From Triplophysa rosa (lineage: Eukaryota; Chordata; Actinopteri; Cypriniformes; Nemacheilidae), in assembly GCF_024868665.1 (NCBI RefSeq), contig NC_079904.1:1418221-1482220 (forward strand): a stretch of 64,000 bases of DNA, given 5' to 3'. The notes under the pieces are model-generated. The model made no database searches, was not told the origin of the DNA, and saw only the letters and a program-made list of their open reading frames with translations. The translations under genes and the position numbers were made by a program. This document shows positions 23,346 to 36,600 of the stretch, in pieces. How positions within the stretch are numbered: the first letter of the stretch is position 1; the number at the start of each line of letters is the position of its first letter.

Positions 23346-24423
23346 GGATCATCGGACGCACGCGCCTGGCCTGAACTTAACTTCCGGTCTGGCTAGTGGC
23401 TATAATATAACCATTTGTTTTATATTGAATTTATATGAATATTTTATTGTATATTAATTGTATTAAATGAAAGTCAACTACTCAACTTTGCGGAGGTCTA
23501 CCGGAAGTTACGTTTGGGCCACATAATATTTGTCTATCTTGTTGTGGCTGAAAACGTGTATAATGATATGTAAATATAACCATTCAGGATCATGGTATTA
23601 TTTTAGCTAAGGATTAATTTAACAGGTTTATTTTTTATAAAGGTGCCATGTTTAAATAAACAGCCAGTCTAGATCTAAAAAAATGTATGTAAGAATAAAT
23701 CACATGAAAATAAAGGATAAATCACTTATTTATTTAATAAAGAAGCGCATTGATGTAAATCAGCAGAAAGATGATTTCCGCCATTTGTGTGAAGTGTTAA
23801 ACTCTTCACCTGTTAGTACTTGGGAAGAACACTCCCTTCAGGAAGGGTGTGAGGCGTTATAAATGACACAGCCGTGGGACCTAGAATTAACAATATATCA
23901 TTACAGCCAAAACAGACTCTGCGGTGAGGTCATCTTTGTGCTGCGGCCCACACCTATTGTCAGAACCGATTGTGGCATCGGTCCAGACGCATTACTGTAG
24001 ACGCTGAGAGATTCAAAGCCGCTGATGACCATATGTTTTTCCTGCAGAACTGATTTCTCATTTTGCAGACACTAGTATATAAAGTTCCTCAAAGTCTCTC
24101 TGGAGTGTTAGCTTAAGACTGCGTTCCAGTTCGCATACCGATGCTGTGTGTTGAAATATTGTACTTTCAGTATGCAGAAACACAGTACAAAAGTGGTAGC
24201 ATACAATAGTTTCATGTTATACAATTGTGTCTTGATATCAGAGATTCCTTTGTCGTGCACTGGTGTCGTGTAGTACAAGTGGGTGTGTAATGATTTTGCT
24301 TTTCTTATGTCACTTTCTGAAAACAGTATGAGGTTATTGATCAAGGAACACGCTAGCTATGTTTAATGTACATGCAACCAAATAATCTAGTTATTGTACT
24401 GATGGCTCAAACGCACTGAATAG

Positions 24424-25110
24424 TAGGGGTGCACCGATACATAAATTTTGGCCGATAACGACAACCGATAGTTCTTTAACATTGGAAGCCGTTTACCGAT
24501 ATATTGGCCGATATACAGTATCTAAATATTAATATAAAATTCCCTAAGACTGAAACAAAAGTCAAAAAGTGGACAACTGCTTTTATGTGAAAACATTCAC
24601 CGCAGAAAACAAGGTAACCATTAGTTCTCTTTTTTCCCCTGAAAATCATCTACAAAGCCTACTTTACACTAGTTAACAATTCTTTAACCTTCAAACTTTT
24701 CTGGTATATTTAATAAACAAATTATAGATGTTCTTCCAGAAAAATGTTTCAATAGCCAGATGTCTAACATGTCTCAAGACAGAAAGCATTCAGACAGCAG
24801 TCTGATTCAAACAATATGCTTTTGTTCCTATAATTTACACATTCATAAATACTGTATCTACATACTGTACCTACATCAGCAATGTTTTGCTAATAGCAGT
24901 AAGTGAATGATCACGACAGAAAGACAGTACTGTACTGTATTTTAACTGCGAGCAGCGTGCAGATAAGTAGTTTAACAAGAGGAAATGATTTATGATTTAT
25001 CGGCTTTAATATATCAGCATAAATTTTATTATTGGCCGATACCGATAACATTAAAAATGACCTTTTATCGGCCGATACCAATATGGCCGATAATTTATCG
25101 TGCATCCCTA
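24424..25110 (+). mobile_element. hAT-type MITE, copy 1 of a local trio
   Basis: Starts TAGGGGTGCACCGATAC and ends ATCGTGCATCCCTA. The identical 8-bp repeat CTGAATAG flanks it at 24416-24423 and 25111-25118. Both ends carry repeated 'TATCGGCCGATA' palindromes. It has no coding capacity. The interior is shared with the copies at 25224 (inverted) and 26533 (direct). Confidence 0.92.
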
Positions 25111-25223
25111 CTGAATAGCCTTAATGTAAACATTGTAATTAATGCAATTGAAAGGTTGATGGTGGAAGGGGGGGTGTAGACATTAACCAATAAACAGGAC
25201 AAAATTAAGTACTGTATGTAAAC

Positions 25224-25693
25224 TAGGGATGCATGAAAAATTATCGGCCATATTGGTATCGGCCGATAAATGGTCATTTTTAATGTTATCGGTATCGGCA
25301 GATAGTAAAATTTTGGCCGATATATTATAGCCGATAAATCATAAATAATTTCCTCTGGTTAAACTTCTTCAGCAACTCTGTAAGAGAACATCTATAATTT
25401 GTTTATTAAATAAAACATATACCAGAAAAGTTTGAAGGTTAAAGAATCGTTAAGTAGTGTAAAGTAGACTTGGTACATGATTTTCAGGGGAAAAAAGAGA
25501 ACTAATGGTTACCTTGTTTTCTGAAGTGAATGTTTTAAAAAAAAACAGTTTTTGCCTTTTGTTTCAGTTTGAGGGAATTTTAAAGTAATATTTAGATACT
25601 GTATATCGGCCAATATATCGTTTGTCGGCTTCCAATGTTAAAGAATTATCGGTTATCGTTACCAGCCAAAATTTACATATCAGTGCATCCCTA
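25224..25693 (-). mobile_element. hAT-type MITE, copy 2 (inverted)
   Basis: Starts TAGGGATGCATGAAAAATTA and ends CAGTGCATCCCTA. Perfect 8-bp duplication ATGTAAAC lies at 25216-25223 and 25694-25701. Internal sequence is the reverse complement of copy 1, with a large internal deletion (470 bp against 687 bp). Confidence 0.92.
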
Positions 25694-26532
25694 ATGTAAA
25701 CACTTGAATCTGAGTACTTTCTCATTTGGATTCAGAAATAACAATGATGTATTTTCCAAGCAAGTCAAACGTGCTATTCGATGGTGTCTTTAGTTTTTGC
25801 GTGACAGAAAGTTGAGGGTGTGTGTAGTCAAAGGTGTGTGTACATCACTGTGCAATTTTGTAAATAATGTGAAGCTATAAAGAATAGCTTCATTTATAAT
25901 TTATTTTTTATTTATAAATAACTATTCAAATTCCACGTTGCAATTAATTACGCTAAAATATTTCATGTACTATTTAATTCTAATAATATATTGTAGACTG
26001 TGCTCACCCCAGCTGTGATTATTTTCACATTTTTCCACTGTCCTCCTTTTTACTGTACGAGAGCAATGACATCATCATCTTCACATCAGAAAAGCACGAG
26101 GTCTGAGCTGAGGTCATGCTGGAATCCGAGCGAAACCATGTGGAGATTAAAACCCGGCTTTATCACTAACATTTACTCATCCGTCGCAGCCAGGCTAAAC
26201 AAATGAGAGCGTTATATAACTGACTCTTAAAGCATGTGTGAAACACTGAGGTCATTGCAAAATGTATTTCTCGTTCTGGGTCACCAGATCTGGCAACCTG
26301 CTAAACTCCTTTCTGAAGGAGGCAGTGGAAAATATGTTCTAGATAGCAGAACTATTCGCATTAAAGTACATCACTGCGGTTGTGTTTGTTGGGTCATTTT
26401 CAGAAAACCATTTAAAAATCTTTCTGTGTACAATTTTTTATGTTAATAGACATCAGTAGAAAACAGAATCAAGTTTTACAAAGAGTGTTGATTAAGCAGT
26501 TGTCACATTCTGTGGTCAAATAATATAATAAA

Positions 26533-27032
26533 TAGGGATGCACCAATATGTATATTTTGGCCTATAACGATAACCGGTAATTCTTTAACATTGGAAGCCG
26601 ATAACCGATAAATATGGCCGATATACAGTATCTAAATATTAATGTAAAATTCCCTAAGACTGAAACAAAAGGAAAAAAGTGGACAACTGCTTTTATGTGA
26701 AAACATTCACTGCAGGAAACAAGGTAACCATTAGACAACCGTTATACAATATGCTTTTGTCCTATAATTTACACATTCATAAATACTGTACCTACATCAA
26801 CAATGTTTTGCTAATAGCAGTAAGTGAATGATCACGACAGAAAGACAGTACTGTACTGTATTTTAGCTGTGAGCAGCGTGCAGCTGAAGAAGTTTAACCA
26901 GAGGAAATGATTTATGATTTATCGGCTATAACATATCGGCCTAAATTTTATTATCGGCCGATACCGATAACATTAAAAATGACCATTTATCGGCCGATAC
27001 CGATATGGCTGATAATTTATCGTGCATCCCTA
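26533..27032 (+). mobile_element. hAT-type MITE, copy 3
   Basis: Starts TAGGGATGCACCAATATG and ends TCGTGCATCCCTA. Perfect 8-bp duplication ATAATAAA lies at 26525-26532 and 27033-27040. It has the same orientation as copy 1 and a different internal deletion (500 bp). Confidence 0.92.
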
Positions 27033-27127
27033 ATAATAAAATGTATAATGTATATTAAAAGCTAATGAAAAATGCAGCAGTTCTATCTCATGTCTTTTAA
27101 ACAACTAAACATTTTTTTATTTTTAAT

Positions 27128-27424
27128 TAGGGCATTCAGATTAAAAGTTTGTGTTTGCATAATATATGTCTTTGTATACTGTGCATATTTATTTTGTATT
27201 AGAAACACATACACATACATGTATAGATATTTAGAAAATATTTACATGTATTTAAATATGTACCAACAATTCAAATTGTTTATAAATGTGTATTAATTTT
27301 TATATTTTTTATGTATGTGTTTATAAATACAAAATTAATATGCACAGCACACAGACATACTGTATATTATGTAAACAAAAGTTCATTCTGGATGCGATTT
27401 ATCGTGATTAATTGTTTGACAGCC
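27128..27424. mobile_element. hAT-type MITE remnant with TTTGACAGCCC right end
   Basis: The right part 'TGCGATTTATCGTGATTAAT' running into 'TGTTTGACAGCCCC' matches the well-known fish element whose ends read CAGGGCTGTCAAACGATTAA. The interior is rich in 'TATACATGTA'-type steps. The left terminus is degraded ('AGGGCATTCAGATTAAAAG'). Confidence 0.65.
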
Positions 27425-27705
27425 CCATTTTTAATGTTTATTTCTTGGGCAAGAAGCCATTTAATTTGCTGTGTAATGTACCATGGGACAGTCATCTTGA
27501 TCATAAAATAAACCCTGCATGACATATCATCCCCTAATAAAATTGCACACGCAAATGACCGTGTGGACACAAGCTAAAACAAAAAAGTCAATCTGACGTT
27601 TCAGACTCCTGAACCTTCACCTAAAACATCACAGCACATTTTAAACTAGGATACAGTTTATGACTCCTATTTATGTACACGTGCACTCCACAACCTCTCA
27701 ATGTC

Positions 27706-27707
<2 letters not shown>

Positions 27708-27736
<29 letters not shown>
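27708..27736. repeat. (CT)n microsatellite
   Basis: Uninterrupted CT dinucleotides, read directly. Confidence 0.95.
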
Positions 27737-27738
<2 letters not shown>

Positions 27739-28119
27739 ATTTTCCCCATAATGCTGTTGAATTCAGGCACAGTTTGTGGGTGTGAAATGGTGTTGAGAAT
27801 GTGATACGAAAATCTGTGATAGAATAAAAAAGCTTGTGTATTGGAGAAAATGATTATTAACCAACCAGTCTGAAAAGGGAACTTCATAATATCTCACTTC
27901 CTCTTCTTTGTGTCTACCTCACAGGAAGGATAGATGTGTTATGTACAGTAAATTATTACCATATGATGAGCTTTTGGCAATTATGTCATCAACACTATCG
28001 CAATGCTTCTGCAAGAGCACGTCTCTGTCCTTATTTAGTCAAAATCCTTGAGTGAAGCAAATGCTGTTTTATAACACATTTCTCTCAAGTATTGTGTGTG
28101 TCTGTGTGTCAGTTGTGAG

Positions 28120-28560
28120 CAGTGTTGGGTGTTAATAGTTACTAAGTAATTAGTTACTATAATTTAATTACTTTCCCCTTGAAAAAGTAAAGTAAGGGAT
28201 TACTCTTATTTGTTCTGTGATTTAATTAAAGTTACTTCTGATGTAATTAAACGAAATACTGTGTATATATGTGTGGGCAATAGTGGAATTGACATCAAAA
28301 GTCTAACTTTAAAATCTGTGCTTTAATGTATAATTCTAACATTTGTAATTAATAAAAGTAGTTTATGTAGTTTTATATTATTTATTTGAATGAAGGTGAA
28401 TCAAGGTGGATATAGGATGTAGAAAGCAATTAGTAATAAGTAATAAATAATTAAATACTTTTTGGAGAGAGTAATTTGTACAGTAATCTAATTACACGAT
28501 TGAATATGTTATTAGTAACTAGTAATTCATTACTTTTTCAGAGTAATTTACCCAACACTG
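28120..28560. mobile_element. hAT-type MITE with CAGTGTTGGGT ends and perfect 8-bp duplication
   Basis: Left CAGTGTTGGGT and right ACCCAACACTG are perfect inverted ends. The 8-bp repeat GTTGTGAG flanks it at 28112-28119 and 28561-28568. The 441-bp interior is AT-rich with many 'TAGTTACTA' and 'AGTAATTAGTTACT' steps. No transposase is present. Confidence 0.93.
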
Positions 28561-29359
28561 GTTGTGAGTACAGCGTCTGCTTTAGCTGAATTAAGTTTTT
28601 ACAGTGCACGAGTTGAGCTATTGAATCTTGTTTTGAGAGTTTGGGAGATTTGATACTTTTCTCACTCCAGCAGATAGAAACTGTACTTGAGTGACTGGAC
28701 AACACTGGCCAGGGCCGTTAACCAGTATGACCAGTATGAAACCATTTTGTACAGTATCAATCCATTTTGAGACTTTTTAGGTTGATGTGAGAGGACCAGT
28801 CGTATCAGTGGTCCAGAAAAAGCAGGTTTATTCTCAAAGGGGTGGTCTCCCATGAACAGTTGTGTTTAAATGAGAGCATTAGTTTCTCATGTCAACCTGC
28901 CAGGACATCAGGGGTGCTCCAGAGCCTGAGAGATAACTAATGATAGACATCTGCAGAATGTTGTTTTATACAAAACGTTAGATTTCATTGCAAAGGAGGG
29001 TGTTGTCTTCAGTGTATATTGCGCAGTAGGTCACATCTCAACAGTGTCTTAACATCTGAACCGAAGTGGGACATTTTGCAGGATAGACCCGCGCAAGCTA
29101 AGATAGATGTACCCTGTTAAATATGACAGAGGCATGAACCCTGTTTTGTGATCCCAGAGTAGTTGTGCCAACAAACAATGTGGCAGTTTTTTTGACTGTG
29201 TATCTGTTTATTCCGTTCTAAATATAAACACTATCGCTCACCTCCGCTTGAAAATACCTCAAGAATCTGAAGAATTAATTATCACAAGAGCTGCAAGTAA
29301 CGATCCTTCATTCACGCCATATGCCAATATAGATTTCTCCGGAGACGCCCGTGTAACAG

Positions 29360-29480
29360 CCAATAACGCGTGTCTCGCTCTGATTGGTCCTCCCGGTGTC
29401 TCCTGTGCACAAGTGCGGACGTCTCTATAAATACAGTTCAGTTTCAGCACCGAACAGCTGGGCTGAGCGTCCGGGGAGCT
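29360..29480 (+). promoter_or_regulatory. filip1: Candidate filip1 core promoter (two CCAAT boxes and a TATA box)
   Basis: CCAAT at 29360-29364, inverted CCAAT (ATTGG) at 29383-29387 and TATAAATA at 29426-29433 are spaced as in a class II promoter; transcription would start near 29455. The next gene on this strand is filip1, whose first coding exon begins at 30673 right after an acceptor, so a non-coding first exon upstream is required. A second identical CTATAAATAC occurs at 29595-29604; both are one base off a MEF2 site. The assignment to filip1 is by position only. Confidence 0.5.
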
Positions 29481-30672
29481 CTTGAGATGTTAGTCGGTGT
29501 AAATATATAGAAGACAAATTCACGTTTATATCCACTGGCTGCCTCGGCCTCGAGAACTAAGGTCACCCCGAAATTGTCAGGGATAATCAGACATCTATAA
29601 ATACCCCCATCTCACACGAGAAACACATTCGGTGTGTATGAAGGTTATTTTTACGTTGTATTGAGGTTAAACAGATGAGAATTAGAGGTTAGCTGAACAA
29701 AACAAAACAGAGGTCGTGTCTGAAATCAATATTCCCTAGATTACTAACATAGACCCCTTCGCTAGAAGGAAACACTGGTCCAGAGGCACTTCCCGTCTCA
29801 TTTAAAAAAAAATCGTACAAACTTAAATCTCTAAGATAGTCCTTTAGCTGGAAAGTTCTTATGCACCAGCTTTGGATCAGCTTTGGTTTACATCATCTGA
29901 AGTGGTCTATAGTGCAGTGAATGAAAATAGAGTGAATTGAGAGATTTGATTCTTCAAATCATGTGATGTTATTTTTCTACTTGATCAGATCATGGTTTTC
30001 AGCTGGTGAACAAAAACAGGGGTGAATAAAATCCCACTTACAGTATCTAAATGTGTGAGATTTGTATCGATTCTGTCGAACCTTTCTGACTTTATGACCT
30101 GTTTTGAAATTGAGCATATTGAACATCTTGTTTCAATTTTTAAGATATTAAAGTCTTTTTTCCAGATGCTTTTCTGATGGGAACGTGGATCCTGAGAGAT
30201 GTGTGGGTTGTGAACAGAGGATTGTGGGATATGATGTCAGAGCAGAGAGGTTCGGTGTGAGATCATAAGGGAGGCAGTTCATTCGCTGTTTATCTAAAAT
30301 CTTGATGTCGTGGTTGAGCTCTGCAGTGATTACACAAAGAGCTCTCTCTCTCTTTTAGGGAAAACCCCTCTTAAATGTACAGATGGGAACATGAGAAACT
30401 TGCAGATTGATGAACTCCAAATTAATATATTGCAGTTAAAAACCTGTGTTTGTGGACGGCAGATGGGTGAACGTTAGAAAACATATCAAGAACATGTGAC
30501 CAGTTCATATTTAATCCCCCAAAACTATTGATGAGTTTTGATGAGTTATCACGGTACACATGTAGTACACATCGTCCGACATGGCAACAGAATGGCACGT
30601 GTCGCGCTGTACTTGAACACTCGGTGTATGCGTCCATGTTCATCACGTTGTTGTTTGCACGTGCAGGTGAAG

Positions 30673-33600
30673 ATGAGGTCAAGGACCAGCGATATGGAGG
30701 GATCAGAGAACCGACCGTTTGCTAAAATCCACACCACGGAGAAAGAGAAAAGCGTGCCGGAGCAGATGAAGAAGAAAACTAAAGCTGAAAAGGAAAGCAG
30801 CGGGGAGAAGGTTGTCGTTTCTGGAACACTGAAAAAGCCGCAGAAACCTCACGAGACGCAGCAGAGAAAAGCCGGACTGATGGACCTGTCGAAAGAAGAG
30901 CTCATCCGTCTTCTGGGGGTCATGGAAGGAGAAGTTCAGGTGAGACTTGGGTGCGTGATAGAATTGATTTTATGGTGATCATGGTAATAAGTTTACCCCA
31001 AAATAACATGGTTACAACAGTTGCCACAGTAAAAGAGCTAGAATAAAAAAACAAGTCATCACATAACACTGTAATACTGCATCCCATAATGCAATGCACT
31101 TGGTTTGACCTTACTTATCAGAAGTGACCTGTACACTATTTTTTTTAACAAATCTTTATCTTAACTTTACATCCTGTGTATTATTTTTAAGTATTTAGTG
31201 TGCAGTATGCTACATAGCACCCCAATTCACCTACATTTACGGTGTTATGTCATAAAAGTATATACTGTTTTTGCTATGAGAGAGTATTTGAGTGCATAGC
31301 AAAAGAGTATGCAAGTACATCATACTATTACTAATACATAGCGTAAGTCACCGTGCTTAACCTTCACACACATCAAAACATAATTTTATTTTTTAGTTCA
31401 TCATTTCTCACCTAATTTTAACTATTATTTTAATTTTTGTTGTGACATCACTAAACTCTGCCCTCTTTCAACGAATCGTGGGTAATATCAGCCGTTAACG
31501 TGTGCACTTTGAAATATTTGGAAATAGACTATCCGGGTGCTTTAAGAAAGCTCATTTAAGCATACTATGATTTGGTAGATGCTAGTTCTACACACAAACA
31601 CTATTTAGGGCAAGTGTTATGCGAATTCTAAGGAAGGGGCGAAAACAGCGCACGCTGCATGAAATCCAGTATCCCATAATGCATTGCACATGTAGAATAT
31701 AAAGTACACTGTATTTAGCACATTCATTTCATTTAGCTTGTTTCAAATTCACAAGTACACACTGTGCGCAGTATGCAGAATGCTGTTATTCCATTGGAAT
31801 TCCAGCCGGTCTTATGTTTTGCTTTCAATGCATAGAGCTCCCCCTGCTGGTGCATAGAGAGAATGTTATTAACTTTTCAGAACTGTGTGAACAATTGAGC
31901 TAACAATTGAAAAATCCATAGCACTGTTGAGTATCAAAACACACAATGAGCTTTTGGATGTCGTACATTTTACATTTGTCTGGACATCTACCATGGTCAT
32001 ACCAGGGTATACTTGGGAGTATGTGTCATATAGTTTTCATACATAAATCATTTACATTTATATAAAGATATATGAAGAATATGAATGATATTTTTGTAAC
32101 GCAATGATTGCTTCCATCAGGCACGTGAGGACGTTATTCACATGCTCCAGTCTGAGAGCACACGGCCGGAGGTTCTAGAGGCTCATTACGGTTCTGCGGT
32201 TCCCATCCAACCGCTGCAGGCCCTGCAGAGAGACAGTCTGATGACCAGCGGTGACATGACCAGAGATGATGTGTACGACATCCCCATGATGGAGGTGTGA
32301 TTTCATCTCTAATCCGTTCAAAACTACATTTCTCATCAAGAGTAGAGACCGTGCAGCTGGAGCAGAAATCAGTTTGATCCATTCATCAATGTTTGGACAA
32401 CGCACAGTTGTTTTGACACGCATGAATATAAATGTAAATGTAAAGATGATGTTTCTACAGCTGGACCGTTTAGAGGAGAAGCAACGAGAAACGTACAGAC
32501 GGATGTTAGAGCAGCTTCTGTTAGCAGAGAAGTGTCACAGACGGACGGTCTCCGAGCTGGAGAGTGAGAAACGCAAACACGTCGACTTCATGAATAAAAG
32601 CGACGATTTCACCAACCTGCTGGAGCAGGACAGAGAGCGGTGAGGACCGATTTCAACCTCTGCATGTGTGTGTGTCACGAGCCCTTGTCTTAACCTCGGG
32701 TACTGTGTGTAAAATGTGCTATTGCCAAGCATTTTAATCTGCCGTTTTTCTTTAAGGATTTAGATTCTCGGAGTAAACTGCTTTAGAGGAAAATGTATTG
32801 CTCAGCTTTCATAGCTCAGGAGATTTGATGCAGTTGATAGTCACATCACGTAGTGTAAGCGTTCTGTCGACCTACAGTACACAAATTAAATATCAATGAC
32901 ACGTTTTATTGGGGATTTGTCACAATAAAGGTTAAATATTTAGAGCAGCTGTGGTGTTGTATATGTTTATCTGCTGAAAATCAGGTGTCTCATACCTGCA
33001 AAATCCAAACAATGAGATAATGAGATCATTCATGTTCACACGATAAGACCCTTATGAGGGTTTATCTGTCATGCTCATCTGAATTCCCATTTACCCCCTC
33101 CCCAAACTTTAGAAAGGTATGTTTTTAACATCTGTCTGGCAGTCATTAAAACTCTGCTGAAAGATTTTCTAAACACTTGTGGCTAAATATTATGCATTTA
33201 GTCCTCTTTTTGTTTGTCACGAGAGAATCATTCAGTTGGTCGCCTAAAAATGAACAAGCCACATGATTTTGTTGTTGGGCATGTGTGATGGTTTTTTTGT
33301 GCTTGCTTTTTTTCAATAGTAAATGGTTATACAGAAACCTACCAAAACCAAAATAAATAAAAACCCAACAACAAATGTCTAAACATTTCTGGGTTTTTCT
33401 TTTAAATGAAAGGGATTGAAAACATTAGCCCACATGAAAAACTATCTGCAGTATACTATAGTATTACCATAGTAAACTGTAGTAAATTGCAAAACACTAT
33501 ATTAAAGGCGGGGTGTCCGATTTTCGAATTACGCTTGTTTAGACAAAGTCGGGCCGAGTACCAAAACAACCTTGTAGCCAGTCAGCAGTAAGGTGACGGA

Positions 33601-36600
33601 CATTAGTCGAGCCGGGCGCTGACGGAAGCGAAAGATGGGGGTATGGGTGTGTCTGTTTTGGTGATTTGAACGTCAGAAAAAATTGGACACCCCGCCTTTA
33701 ATTATATTATAGTGTAGTGTAATCACTATAGTATACCAGAGTTGTTATAGTTTTGTTTTGTTTTATTAATATTTAAAAAACCTTTTATTTTTAGATTTTT
33801 TGTTTTTATGTTAATTTTAGTTAAAGTTTTAGCAATTTTTCTTTATGCTTTTGTCATTTTATTATTATTATATATTTTTTAAATATATATAGATTCATTC
33901 ATTTTTATTTTATTTTTTGTTTATTATTATTATTTTAGTGCTTTAATCTTCAGTTTATTTTTGAGGCAGCGTTTCAATTTTTCATTAGTTTTAGTTTTTA
34001 CAATCATTTTTAGGCCAATATTTTATTTGATTTCAATGAACAGAAAAAGTTTTAATTTAAGGAAGCTAAAATGACCTTGTAGTATACTATTGGAAATTGA
34101 TCAACTGTAGTAAACCGTGTAGTATACTTTAATATTTACTATAGTAAAGTTCAAAAACACTATATATGTATCTATGAATTAAACTACAGTTTACTATAGT
34201 AAACACTGAAGTATACCAGTATTTTTTCATGTGTGATGTTTCTTAGCTCTGGTTTATGCAACGGCACCATTCAGAGTCTCTTTTTACCAGTACCACGCTG
34301 ATCTCTGAGCGCTGTGTGTGAGCACATTCCTCCACGATTCTCTCATTTCACAGATTCATGGCAGGTGAGGTCACGCTATCACCACACCACCTGGGACTGA
34401 ACGGCGGGCGGAGACGGGGGAATCCCGCCAAGAATATAAAACTGCAGCGTGCCGAGCTTCTGCAAGCTCCCGTGATGTGGTTCCTCCTCAAATTACCCCT
34501 CTCTCTTTTACCTGACATTTACTCTTGTTGTTTGTTAGTCTCTCATTCTGGAAACATTGTCATTTGAAGACAGGAACTAGTTTTGTTCTTTTATTGGAAG
34601 AAGGTCACTGCGAGACAGACACTGATCTTTATCTATGTGTATATTAGTAAACATTCACGTTGAGTTAAAATCAGAATTTCCCTTGGTTGCTTACTGTGTG
34701 TGATTCATAAGAGAAAGCAAAAAAGTGTGTGTTTGGATAAGAAAGTAGTTTTGCTTTGCAAGCCTTTGGTCTTTGGTTTCAAGAGTGTTCTGAATGGTAA
34801 TAGGATGCTTTGAGTGATTGAATGGCAAAATGTAAAAAATACTGTAGTATACTTTAGTACATACTAGAGTAAACTGTATAAACAGTAGCTGTAAAATTCT
34901 TTGTAAAAACCGTAAAAGTCTAAGGCTGGTTTTTCCTGCATAGAGAAATTGGAGTCGGCCGCTTCTGAAAAATTTCGTGCCGCCTCCGACTCTCTGCAAA
35001 ATTATGTTGAGTGTCTTCACAAAAAACACTGCGGGCATTAAACAGACTGTCATTTGTAACTGCAGTTGCAGCATTACGCCACAATAGTGGCGCTGTTTCG
35101 TTATCAGCACAGTGAGGCGCTGAAGAGTTCAGTAGAAGAGCTTAGGAGCTGTTTGACGGATGTTCATGTGTTCAATTTCTTGAAAAGGTTTCTTAAATTA
35201 ACGTGTTGTACATCATTGTAATGTCTTTAGCTGTGAAGTTGGCTCGTTGAATCAGCATTAAACTGTACACAGCGAGTTCGCCATTATGAACGCACATTGC
35301 GATCAGAACGACTCGCAAACAAATGACTCCTTTGAACCGACTCGTTTAAACAGAATGTAAGAGATCAGCGAATCATTCAAAGCTCAGTGAACCACAAGAG
35401 AATGTAGGATGTGAATGAACTTTGCTCATTTAGTAAGTTAGTTGAAATGGATAAAAAGCTTGTATTACAATTTTCAACTTTTCTGTTCAGGTGAATAAAT
35501 TTAATGATTTATATAACTTATTAGTTTTCATTGCACCACCTCCGCCTCATTTTGAGCCAGGAAAAAACCTGATTAAGGTTATCAATTTAACATAGTTAAC
35601 ACTACAAAATACTGTATCATACTTTAACAAAATGTTGGCTTCACTATAATATACTACAGTATACTACGTTACGACAGTTTACTATAGTAAATACCAGTAT
35701 TTACTAAAAATACTAGTATACTGTGGTATTTTTGTGTGGAATGTTCTGTCTGTGTTTCTTTATATTTATATGTCAAGTGTAAAACATTCAAAAGGGTCAT
35801 GTAGAAATTGACAAGCTGTGTGAATTGAGGTTTATTTATGTAGGGTGACCATACATTTTTCCCAGACATGTCCTGGCCAAGATTTGGCTGCGTCCTCCGG
35901 AGGTGGCATTTTTCGGGCGCATACGTCATCACGGTTGTCTCATTTGAGTAAAAAAAAAACTTTATAAAATGAACATTTATTTCTCTTAACACGCAATCGT
36001 TGTAGTTTCATTCTTACCTTGAAATGTAATGGTTGCTTTCCTGAAATAAAGCCTGAAATAATAAACCTCCTTGACGTATGCGCCACAGCTAAAGAAATCC
36101 GGGCCAGGACGCGACCGGGAAAAATGGCACGTATGGTCACCCTAATTTATGTCTGTATTGCAAAAAGTTGTTGAAATCTGTTTTTTACTTACGGTAAATC
36201 AAATCATGACACAATCCCATTTAAACCAAATACTAAAATATGATATTACATTTCTATGAACATGATTTCTAATCCTCCCCTTTTCACATTTGAAAGCAAT
36301 TCTGATGAAATGTACATTTTTATAAAAAAAACCTAAATGTCTTTTCTAACTTTTCCAAAATTCTGAGCAGTGCCAATTATACATTGCATCAATCTGACTG
36401 TAAAGTCATTTTAGCTCTTTATTCTAAATCTTAAAATCTATATTATTTTAAAACTATTCTTCTTGAAATTGCTTAACTTGATTGATGGATTAGTGTAAAA
36501 ACATTTTGCTATGACTTATTGATCACATCAGTTTTTTTTACATTATATCAGTAAACTTGAACTTTTCCATATTATATACAATAATATTATTTTAAACATA

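Larger units (their letters stand above)
16870..29350. other. Gene-poor interval between hmbox1 and filip1
   Basis: About 12.5 kb without any recognised full protein-coding gene. It holds a TAAAC-type pentanucleotide repeat, at least seven hAT-type or other MITEs, a SINE relic, one promoter-like patch with a short exon (18363-18483) and a possible non-coding exon area near 20840-21060. It is the junction between two conserved gene blocks. Confidence 0.55.
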
